Source: Desulfomicrobium sp. UBA5193
Lineage (GTDB): Bacteria; Desulfobacterota; Desulfovibrionia; Desulfovibrionales; Desulfomicrobiaceae
NCBI GenBank assembly: GCA_002412965.1
Contig: DHWB01000005.1
Span: forward strand, 1 to 5,269
Direction: 5' to 3'
DNA: 5,269 bases
Each line of letters opens with the position of its first letter. Positions within the stretch are counted from its first letter, which is position 1. The translations under genes and the position numbers were made by a program. Shown here piece after piece: positions 1-3,916 of the stretch. The notes under the pieces were generated by a model that saw only the letters and a list, made by a program, of their open reading frames with translations, was not told the DNA's origin and did no database searches.

Positions 1-207
1 TCCAACCTTATCAACGAAAAGGTGGGGATAACCTCAGATATGGCCATGCGCCTTTCCCGCGCCTTTGGCACTTCTCCCGACCTGTGGATGAACATGCAGA
101 AGACTCGGGATCTATGGGAAGCAGAACACGAGCGCACCGGCTGGGAGACTGTGACACCTTTGCCAGGCTTGAAGGATGCCAGCGGCGTTGATGCGGCAGG
201 CGACTAG
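1..207 (+). CDS. higA: HigA-type antitoxin, 3' end only (start outside window)
   Basis: The reading frame is open from base 1 and gives the last 68 residues of an XRE-family antitoxin of the HigA type. It begins inside the helix-turn-helix region (SNLINEKVGITSDMA) and continues through the signature that HigA antitoxins share, AMRLSRAFGTSPDLWMNMQ, ending with a short polar tail. In this family the protein binds and neutralises the HigB mRNA-cleaving toxin and represses its own operon through the HTH. The toxin gene normally lies just upstream, which would put it outside the window. The GTG at base 22 lies inside the conserved domain and is not a start. The stop codon (205-207) is only 3 bases before the first hairpin repeat. 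Family assignment is by recognition of the motif; whether the system is intact cannot be judged here. Confidence 0.85.
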   Translation, partial: SNLINEKVGITSDMAMRLSRAFGTSPDLWMNMQKTRDLWEAEHERTGWETVTPLPGLKDASGVDAAGD

Positions 208-210
208 TGC

Positions 211-256
211 GGCCTGGGTCTCTGAGACAAAGAACTTCCCAATTTCATTCACTTTT
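211..256. repeat. REP-like hairpin repeat, copy 1 (46 bp)
   Basis: First of two direct copies, 66 bp apart start to start, that match at 43 of 46 positions by my count. The core forms a small hairpin: arm 214-220 pairs with arm 226-232 around the loop TCTGA, with internal mismatches at 216/230 and 217/229. It sits directly after the higA stop and downstream of the minus-strand transposase gene. A hairpin with an interrupted stem beside a REP-associated transposase is the expected form of a REP element, but I did not recognise this exact sequence. Confidence 0.7.
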
Positions 257-276
257 CAAGGCCTGTCAGGTCTGCA

Positions 277-322
277 GGCCTGGGTCTCTGAGACCAAGAA
301 CTCACCAATTTCATTCACTTTT
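277..322. repeat. REP-like hairpin repeat, copy 2 (46 bp)
   Basis: Second direct copy of the 46-bp unit. Its hairpin is the best formed of the three: arm 280-286 pairs with arm 292-298 around the loop TCTGA, with a single G/A mismatch (282/296). The flank after the hairpin, ending ATTTCATTCACTTTT, is shared with copy 1, so the repeat unit is longer than the hairpin. Just 5' of the hairpin, AGGCCT occurs at 259-264 and again at 276-281 and could pair as a competing stem. Confidence 0.7.
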
Positions 323-434
323 TTCGCTAAAAAGGCCCTTTTTTTGACCTTAGAATGAGGTCATCAGTCAAAAATATGCCTATTTTTATATCTAGTACTC
401 TAAAATTATTGATAAAAACTCGCGTTGTGGACCT
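323..434. other. AT-rich spacer between repeat pair and transposase gene
   Basis: This 112-bp stretch is much richer in A and T than its surroundings. It holds a 7-bp inverted repeat with one mismatch (346-352 with 356-362, GACCTTA/TGAGGTC) and a short AAAAAGG/CCTTTTT palindrome (about 328-344). Neither has the geometry of a standard terminator for the minus-strand transposase transcript that would run into it. I see no gene here. Confidence 0.5.
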
Positions 435-1184
435 TCAGAATCCCCACTCCAGCATGTTCCCGCTATCCGCCTGCGCACCGTACGGGGCCGGTTGTTCGCC
501 GAGCATGTTGCTTTCGTCCTTCAGAATGGATGCATATCCGCTCTGCCTTCGCACATGATCTACAAACTTCGCGCTCCCCACGGCCAGCTCCGCTGTCCAC
601 ACATCGTCCCGACACAGATGTCCGCGCCTGACCACGTTCTCCACCCAGCCCGCATAATGCTCCGGAAATGTCGGATCATCCGGCAAGCCTGCCAACCTGG
701 ACAGCTCGGACAGGTTCACTGTCTTGTAGCGCTGCTTGGGCTTCACGATCTCGTGGTAGCCGCCATGCTTCCATTCCGAAGGATGCCTGACCACTCCGGC
801 CCGCAGCATGTTGGTGTCGATGTACAGCGAGCAGCGCACCAAGTGCTCTCCGCTCTCCACCGCCGTGGCATGATAGCGCCGCTCCCAGAAGCTTCCCTTG
901 CGATCGCTCTTCTTGTTGTACGTGGCGGCCACCTTGGAACCCAGATCGCGCATCATTTCCGGTATCGCGTCCCTGTCTGACGGGCTGACCACGAGCAGAT
1001 GAACGTGGTTGGAAGTCACCGTGAAGTTCAGCACCGGCACCCGGTAGCGGGCCTGATTTTCAAAGAGCGTGTCCGTCAACAGTTTGCGGTACAATACCTG
1101 ACTCAAAAGAAAGTCCCGGTTGTGACAGCGGGCGGTCAGATGCCAGACATAACCAGGCTCGAAAAATCGTTGCGGGTAACCCAT
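435..1184 (-). CDS. REP-associated tyrosine transposase (IS200-like Y1 family)
   Basis: Encodes 249 residues from the chosen start. It is a Y1/HUH single-strand DNA transposase of the REP-associated type (Transposase 17 family), which cuts and joins DNA at hairpin repeats through a 5'-phosphotyrosine. The HUH metal site is visible in TSNHVHLLV (His60, His62), and the probable nucleophile is Tyr121 in SLYIDTNMLRAGVV. Other family marks are the N-terminal FFEPGYVWHLTARCHNRDFLL and GSFWERRYHATAVE around residue 104. The C-terminal part of about 100 residues (AVGSAKFV motif) makes it longer than the E. coli enzyme of about 165 residues and matches the long subfamily I know from deltaproteobacteria. 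The frame is open up to 1286, but the ATG at 1184 is preferred because similarity starts there; an AGG lies 10 bases before it, a weak site. There is no frameshift or stop, so it may be active. Hairpin repeats flank it on both sides (211-322 and 1411-1435). Confidence 0.85.
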   Translation of the reverse strand: MGYPQRFFEPGYVWHLTARCHNRDFLLSQVLYRKLLTDTLFENQARYRVPVLNFTVTSNHVHLLVVSPSDRDAIPEMMRDLGSKVAATYNKKSDRKGSFWERRYHATAVESGEHLVRCSLYIDTNMLRAGVVRHPSEWKHGGYHEIVKPKQRYKTVNLSELSRLAGLPDDPTFPEHYAGWVENVVRRGHLCRDDVWTAELAVGSAKFVDHVRRQSGYASILKDESNMLGEQPAPYGAQADSGNMLEWGF

Positions 1185-1410
1185 AAAGACCAGACCTGCG
1201 TTGATAGGCACTTCTATCGACCCGGACCGACGATCCATCGATCTGAGCCGCGCATCATCCAAGGCTTGCGCGTTTGTGCTCCACATCTATGAAGAAACAA
1301 ACTCTATGCGCACCGCCTGGATGGACTGCTACCAGCGCAAAAATCTTATTCCAATTGGACCTGCTACCCATTCTGTCTGAAAATCGCTGGCCTCCGAAAA
1401 ATTTAGGCCC

Positions 1411-1435
1411 CGCCCGGGTCTCTGAAACCTGGAAC
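1411..1435. repeat. REP-like hairpin repeat, copy 3 (partial, diverged)
   Basis: About 25 bp match the first half of the 46-bp unit at 20 of 25 positions; the AT-rich second half is missing. The hairpin is kept: arm 1414-1420 pairs with arm 1426-1432 around the same TCTGA loop. The T-A pair of copies 1 and 2 (215/231 and 281/297) is a C-G pair here (1415/1431), a compensatory change that supports the structure. It lies on the opposite side of the transposase gene from copies 1 and 2. A GGCCT/AGGCC inverted repeat (1389-1393 and 1405-1409) lies just before it. Confidence 0.55.
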
Positions 1436-1450
1436 AATCCTTGCGAACAG

Positions 1451-1464
1451 TGATCGGTGATCGG
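1451..1464 (+). repeat. Heptamer repeat tract A, (TGATCGG)x2
   Basis: Two exact tandem TGATCGG units followed by AAAAAG. This is a variant of the TGATTGG heptamer found at three other intergenic sites in the window, in the same register of heptamer followed by an A-rich tail. It is the most diverged of the four tracts and lies 16 bp after hairpin repeat copy 3. Confidence 0.5.
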
Positions 1465-1606
1465 AAAAAGACAACGGGACCAGGAGCCGACCCTTGTCAG
1501 CACCCTGCCCTGAAATTCGGATTCGTACTTTTCCGGATTCTCACCCAAAAATTCGAAGAGTTTACAAGTCCCGTGTCATGAAGCCTTTTTACTCCACACG
1601 CCGAAC

Positions 1607-1628
1607 AGCCACGCCAGGCGCGGCTTTT
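1607..1628 (+). terminator. Rho-independent terminator-like hairpin, no obvious gene served
   Basis: Arms 1607-1615 (AGCCACGCC) and 1617-1625 (GGCGCGGCT) are complementary apart from one A/C mismatch. They close tightly (the central bases must open to make a loop) and are followed by TTTTCTT. The shape fits an intrinsic terminator on the plus strand. No plus-strand gene is seen between higA and this point, so it could end an unannotated small RNA, a decayed gene or a read-through transcript. It may also be a chance hairpin. Confidence 0.4.
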
Positions 1629-1685
1629 CTTGGTTTACGCGGTAGCGATGACCAGGACGGGGTGTCTGATTTTGCTGGACTGGCT

Positions 1686-1720
1686 TGATTGGTGAGCAGT
1701 GAATGGTGATTGTTGATTGG
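1686..1720 (+). repeat. Heptamer repeat tract B, five 7-bp units
   Basis: Five consecutive 7-bp units in perfect register: TGATTGG, TGAGCAG, TGAATGG, TGATTGT, TGATTGG. They are followed by GAAAGGCTG, which resembles the tail after tracts C and D. The tract lies about 100 bp upstream of hicA. A 7-bp period is not a multiple of three and the site is intergenic, so this is not a coding repeat. Confidence 0.65.
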
Positions 1721-1751
1721 GAAAGGCTGCGACAAAGACGGTGATACGGCT

Positions 1752-1801
1752 TTGATAAATCGTGGAGAGCTGCGCCTCCGTTCATTGCTTGCATTTATCA
1801 A
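1752..1801. promoter_or_regulatory. Inverted-repeat operator candidate for hicAB
   Basis: A perfect 9-bp inverted repeat, TTGATAAAT (1752-1760) and ATTTATCAA (1793-1801), has arms about 41 bp apart centre to centre, close to four helical turns. A second, outer pair of the half-site exists as TGATA at 1742-1746 and TATCA at 1811-1815. The inner right arm overlaps the proposed -35 and the outer right half-site falls in the -10. HicB has a ribbon-helix-helix domain of the kind that binds such half-sites, so autorepression of hicAB is the natural reading. This is inference from position and symmetry. Confidence 0.5.
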
Positions 1802-1816
1802 GAAAAGCGCTATCAT
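1789..1816 (+). promoter_or_regulatory. Sigma-70-like promoter for hicAB
   Basis: TTGCAT (1789-1794) and TATCAT (1811-1816) resemble -35 and -10 boxes with a 16-bp spacer. Transcription would start about 7 bases after the -10, at or next to the hicA ATG (1823). No Shine-Dalgarno precedes that ATG, so the message may be leaderless. Both boxes overlap the operator half-sites. Confidence 0.45.
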
Positions 1817-1822
1817 TGAATC

Positions 1823-2077
1823 ATGAACAGCAAACACCGGAAAACGCTTGAAGCCATTTTTTCCGATCCAGTGAACGGTGGTCTGGAATGGGCAAGGATT
1901 GAGGCGTTGTTTGTCGCTCTGGGCTGCCAGATCCTCGAGGGAAGCGGTTCATCGGTGACCTTCGAAAAGGGCGGCAAGCGCGCTCACTTCCACCGGCCAC
2001 ACCCGCAACGTGAATCTCTGCGCTACCGCGTCCGTGCTGTTCGTGAATATCTTACAACCTTGGGGATCAAACCATGA
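1823..2077 (+). CDS. hicA: HicA-family toxin (mRNA interferase)
   Basis: Encodes 84 residues. HicA toxins are small double-stranded-RNA-binding-fold proteins that cleave mRNA and stop growth until bound by HicB. The order seen is an N-terminal helix (KHRKTLEAIF), a second helix with EWARIEALFVALGC (22-35), the strand segment EGSGSSVTFEK (39-49), then HFHRPHP (55-61) and a C-terminal helix RYRVRAVREYLTTLG. This matches the longer HicA subfamily. Against E. coli HicA, the position of the catalytic His in its GSNH motif aligns here with Val45 in GSSV, so the usual catalytic His is absent; His55, His57 or His60 might serve instead. The start is set by family length and the overlap: the stop shares ATGA (2074-2077) with hicB, which implies coupled translation. 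No ribosome binding site is seen upstream, consistent with a leaderless message. Toxin activity is inferred. Confidence 0.88.
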   Translation: MNSKHRKTLEAIFSDPVNGGLEWARIEALFVALGCQILEGSGSSVTFEKGGKRAHFHRPHPQRESLRYRVRAVREYLTTLGIKP

Positions 2078-2406
2078 ACGCCATGAAATATAAAGGGTAC
2101 ACCGCCCGCATGGACTTTGACGCGGAAGACAACATTCTTGTGGGCAAGATTTTAGACATCGAAGATGTCATCGTCTTCCATGCCGAGTCCGTCCACGAGT
2201 TCCAGACCGCATTCCACACCGCCATCGATGACTATATAGCGGCCTGCGAAAAACTGAATCAGAAACCCGAAAAACCGGCCAGCGGTCGCCTGATGTTGCG
2301 CATCAATCCTCAGGTTCACGCGGCGGCACTCCGCAAGGCAGCCCATGAAAGCCAAAGCCTGAACAAATGGGCGGAAAAGGTCATTGAGCAGGCGACCCGC
2401 ATCTGA
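2074..2406 (+). CDS. hicB: HicB-family antitoxin with ribbon-helix-helix DNA-binding domain
   Basis: Encodes 110 residues and is the antitoxin partner of the preceding hicA. The N-terminal part, KYKGYTARMDFDAEDNILVGKI through FHTAIDDYIAACEKLN (5-62), is the degraded RNase H-like HicB fold that binds and blocks HicA. The C-terminal part (71-107), GRLMLRINPQVHAAALRKAA followed by SLNKWAEKVIEQA, is a typical ribbon-helix-helix DNA-binding domain expected to repress the operon. The start ATG overlaps the hicA stop by four bases, and GGGGAT lies 7 bases before it inside hicA; a second ATG at codon 4 is possible. The toxin-first order is usual for hicAB. No terminator follows, only a heptamer repeat and then the convergent end of the DUF4351 gene 67 bases away. 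Confidence 0.9.
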   Translation: MNAMKYKGYTARMDFDAEDNILVGKILDIEDVIVFHAESVHEFQTAFHTAIDDYIAACEKLNQKPEKPASGRLMLRINPQVHAAALRKAAHESQSLNKWAEKVIEQATRI

Positions 2407-2430
2407 TGTATGGAGGATGTTGGCGAGGAG

Positions 2431-2444
2431 TGATTGGTGATTGG
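2431..2444 (+). repeat. Heptamer repeat tract C, (TGATTGG)x2
   Basis: Two exact TGATTGG units followed by AGAAAGGCAGGGATG, a tail that closely matches the one after tract D (GCAAAGGCAGGATG on the minus strand). It fills the short space between the convergent hicB and DUF4351 genes. Confidence 0.65.
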
Positions 2445-2473
2445 AGAAAGGCAGGGATGGGATCCTCCACGCC

Positions 2474-2719
2474 TCACCCTTCCACAAAAACATCCTCCAC
2501 CCTGGACGCATCAAGAATGCGCTCGGCCCAGAGGTCGAGCTGTTCGGGCGTGGCGCGGCGCAGCCGTTCCTGAACCCGGATGTCCAGCACATGCTGCCCG
2601 AAACGTTTGGCCAGAAGAAGCTCAAGCACCATCAACCGGCCCTCTTGGCGACCTTCCTGACGACCTTCCTGGCGGCCTTCCTGTTTTCCCCTGCTGAGCA
2701 GACGTTCGGCAAGCGTCAT
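2474..2719 (-). CDS. Stand-alone DUF4351 protein, duplicate of the Rpn C-terminal domain
   Basis: Encodes 81 residues nearly identical to the tail of the upstream nuclease (its residues 248-328). It starts MTLAERLLSRG, has four (K/R)QEG units (12-27), then the DUF4351 domain (LLLAKRFGQHVLDIRV, TPEQLDLWAERILDA) and a different end, VEDVFVEG. At the DNA level about 210 bp differ by only three substitutions and one 12-bp gap, so the copy is recent or kept alike by conversion. The ATG (2719-2717) overlaps the nuclease stop as ATGA, and GGAAGG sits 6 bases before it, so it has its own translation signal and is probably coupled. In E. coli, small C-terminal products of rpn genes inhibit the full nuclease; this protein has exactly that content and may be a separate inhibitor. 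The alternative is an inert duplication remnant. Open frame and good start signals favour a real gene. Confidence 0.65.
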   Translation of the reverse strand: MTLAERLLSRGKQEGRQEGRQEGRQEGRLMVLELLLAKRFGQHVLDIRVQERLRRATPEQLDLWAERILDASRVEDVFVEG

Positions 2720-2721
2720 GA
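2508..2721. repeat. Segmental tandem duplication of the rpn 3' end
   Basis: Bases 2508-2721 repeat 2765-2990 in the same orientation with an offset of 257 bp, rising to 269 after a 12-bp gap in the short repeat tract. A short further match, AAAACATCCTC, at 2487-2497 and 2744-2754 keeps the 257 offset, so the duplicated block once reached at least 2487. The 10 bases between (2498-2507 against 2755-2764) have diverged. The break at the other end falls at the ATG of the tail domain. Confidence 0.85.
2639..2686. repeat. 12-bp minisatellite coding for (K/R)QEG, four copies
   Basis: Four in-frame 12-bp units in the stand-alone DUF4351 gene, each coding KQEG or RQEG on the minus strand. The matching tract in the nuclease gene has five units, so copy number has changed since duplication. 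Slippage in units of 12 keeps the frame. Confidence 0.75.
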
Positions 2722-3729
2722 CGTGCCTTCCGAAGAATCCCTGAAAACATCCTCGACGGCTCTGGCATCAAGAATGCGCTCGGCCCAGAGGTCGAGCTGC
2801 TCGGGCGTGGCGCGGCGCAGCCGTTCCTGAACCCGGATGTCCAGCACATGCTGCCCGAAACGTTTGGCCAGAAGAAGCTCAAGCACCATCAACCGGCCCT
2901 CTTGGCGACCCTCCTGACGACCTTCCTGGCGGCCTTCCTGACGACCTTCCTGTTTTCCCCTGCTGAGCAGACGTTCGGCAAGTGTCATGATCGTATCCTT
3001 CTTGGTTGATGAAAGAAGCATTTCAGCCGCATCATGCATAACGTTCTCCTCTATGTCCATGGTCTGGATCAGGTAACGGAAGATGATCTGCACCCAGCGC
3101 AGGGACGTTTCATCATCGTCGAGCTCGCTCAGAATCCGGTAGATGTCGAGCACATGCCCGATGGTCTTGGGGTCGTTCTTGGCGCGGAAGCAGGTCAGCA
3201 GCAGACGCAGGATGATGGAGCCCTTGATCTGTTCCTCGGAGCCCGGCGAAAAGTCGTGCAAGGCCAGATCGAAATCCGGAATGTAGGCCTTGAGGCAGAC
3301 ATCCGGCAGCTCGACGAGTTCGCCGAGACGGACAGCGCGTTGTCTGGTCTTGCCGTGATAGACGACTATGGGAATGATGAGCGGCAAGCACTTGCGGGAT
3401 CTGTGCTGCTTTCGGGCCAGCTCCCAGATTTCGAGCATGTAGCGAAGCACCTGCAGCGCCACGAAACGGTCGGGCGTGCTTTTGTGCTCGAACAAAAAGT
3501 AGACATAGGCGGATCGGTCGCCGCTGAGCCGGACCTCGTAGAGCAGGTCCGAGTGGTGCAGGCTCTGATCCGGGGCCACGAAGGTGTCCTTGCGGATTTC
3601 CAGGGTTTCGAGGCGAAGATGCCTGCTGACGGACTCAGGCAGATACTGCCGGAGAAAATCAGCCGCCACGTCCCGATGGCTCATTGTCTCGCGGAAAAGC
3701 GCGTCGTGGATGTTGTTGACCATTTGCAT
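2716..3729 (-). CDS. Rpn family PD-(D/E)XK nuclease with DUF4351 tail
   Basis: Encodes 337 residues. Rpn proteins (Transposase 31/YhgA-like family) are DNA endonucleases first noted for promoting recombination and later linked to toxicity and phage defence. The N-terminal part matches: HDALFRETMSHRDVAADFLRQYLPE (8-32), then the nuclease core with Asp61 (HSDLLYEV), Glu81 and Lys83 (LFEHKS) and Gln93 (ALQVLRYM). All active-site positions are present. PIVVYHG (120-126) is another family mark. From residue 248 comes the tail: MTLAERLLSRG, five (K/R)QEG units (259-278) and a DUF4351 domain (about 279-330). The frame is open to 3876, but that extension is low-complexity and unlike the family, so ATG 3729 (or 3723) is chosen; neither has a clear Shine-Dalgarno. 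An internal ATG at codon 248 does have one. The stop overlaps the start of the stand-alone tail gene. The nuclease looks intact; its target is unknown. Confidence 0.88.
   Translation of the reverse strand: MQMVNNIHDALFRETMSHRDVAADFLRQYLPESVSRHLRLETLEIRKDTFVAPDQSLHHSDLLYEVRLSGDRSAYVYFLFEHKSTPDRFVALQVLRYMLEIWELARKQHRSRKCLPLIIPIVVYHGKTRQRAVRLGELVELPDVCLKAYIPDFDLALHDFSPGSEEQIKGSIILRLLLTCFRAKNDPKTIGHVLDIYRILSELDDDETSLRWVQIIFRYLIQTMDIEENVMHDAAEMLLSSTKKDTIMTLAERLLSRGKQEGRQEGRQEGRQEGRQEGRLMVLELLLAKRFGQHVLDIRVQERLRRATPEQLDLWAERILDARAVEDVFRDSSEGTS
2726..2731 (-). promoter_or_regulatory. Ribosome binding site of the stand-alone DUF4351 gene
   Basis: Minus-strand GGAAGG lies 6 bases before the ATG at 2719, inside the last codons of the nuclease gene. 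It supports real translation of the 81-aa product, independently or by coupling. Confidence 0.55.
2896..2955. repeat. 12-bp minisatellite coding for (K/R)QEG, five copies
   Basis: Five in-frame 12-bp units in the nuclease gene code for KQEG then RQEG four times. The charged, glycine-containing run links the nuclease core to the DUF4351 domain, a common arrangement in DUF4351-tailed Rpn proteins. Confidence 0.75.
2996..3003 (-). promoter_or_regulatory. Internal Shine-Dalgarno before codon 248 of the nuclease gene
   Basis: Minus-strand AAGAAGGA ends 7 bases before the internal ATG (2988-2986) that begins MTLAERLL. It is a better site than the one at the gene's own start. Initiation here would give a 90-aa C-terminal protein (2988 to 2716) like the inhibitory short forms known from E. 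coli rpn genes. The stand-alone duplicate begins at the same codon. Confidence 0.5.
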
Positions 3730-3872
3730 GGCGCGACCACTACGGCATGTGGGCCAGGAGGAACAACTCCACCTTTTGCGAGCGCGGTCAGTACGTGCTG
3801 ACGGGGAATGGGAGGAGGACAATCGGAAAATTCGTGAGGCCCTCAGTGCAACTGCCTCCATCCTGCCTTTGC

Positions 3873-3900
3873 CCAATCACCAATCACCATTCACCAATCA
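3873..3900 (-). repeat. Heptamer repeat tract D, four 7-bp units
   Basis: Read on the minus strand: TGATTGG, TGAATGG, TGATTGG, TGATTGG in perfect register, followed by GCAAAGGCAGGATGG. It lies in the 187-bp space between the ATPase gene and the nuclease gene, just past the ATPase stop. The rest of that space (3730-3872) shows no gene, clear promoter or terminator. Confidence 0.65.
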
Positions 3901-3916
3901 TATATCCCCAGCCCGC

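Larger units (their letters stand above)
1185..1822. other. Gene-poor gap of about 640 bp between transposase and hicA
   Basis: I find no convincing gene here. The open frames present lack recognisable similarity or start signals. The stretch holds, in order: an upstream open extension of the transposase frame (to 1286), a third hairpin repeat (1411-1435), two heptamer repeat tracts (1451-1464 and 1686-1720), an orphan terminator-like hairpin (1607-1628) and the hicAB control region (1742-1822). It reads as a repeat-laden intergenic region, possibly including decayed sequence. Confidence 0.55.

Noticed and set aside
211..322. CRISPR-like pair of direct repeats
   Set aside because: There are only two units with a 20-bp gap, 46-bp repeats and no further copies or cas genes. 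The hairpin and the adjacent transposase point to REP elements.
326..345. AAAAAGG/CCTTTTT palindrome as a terminator for the transposase gene
   Set aside because: The arms leave a one-base loop, so forming a loop leaves mostly A-T pairs. It is too weak for a confident terminator.
1185..1286. N-terminal extension of the transposase frame (34 extra codons to an ATG at 1286)
   Set aside because: It has no Shine-Dalgarno and no family resemblance; the recognisable protein begins at MGYPQRFFEPGY, so the ATG at 1184 was taken. The longer start is not excluded.
1494..1837. Several small open frames in the gap before hicA
   Set aside because: None has a convincing start signal or recognisable family, and they cross the terminator-like hairpin, heptamer repeats or promoter.
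2152..2625. Minus-strand open frame opposite hicB and into the DUF4351 gene
   Set aside because: It is a shadow of hicB and of the duplicated tail in another frame; the same N-terminal peptide reappears at 2622-2882 only because the DNA is duplicated.
3034..3801. Plus-strand open frame opposite the nuclease gene
   Set aside because: It is antisense to a gene with an intact nuclease active site, and no independent similarity or start signal was seen.
3730..3876. 49-codon extension of the nuclease frame upstream of 3729
   Set aside because: The translation is rich in Ser and Arg, unlike Rpn N-termini, and part of it overlaps heptamer repeat tract D. The family start fits MQMVNNIHDALF.
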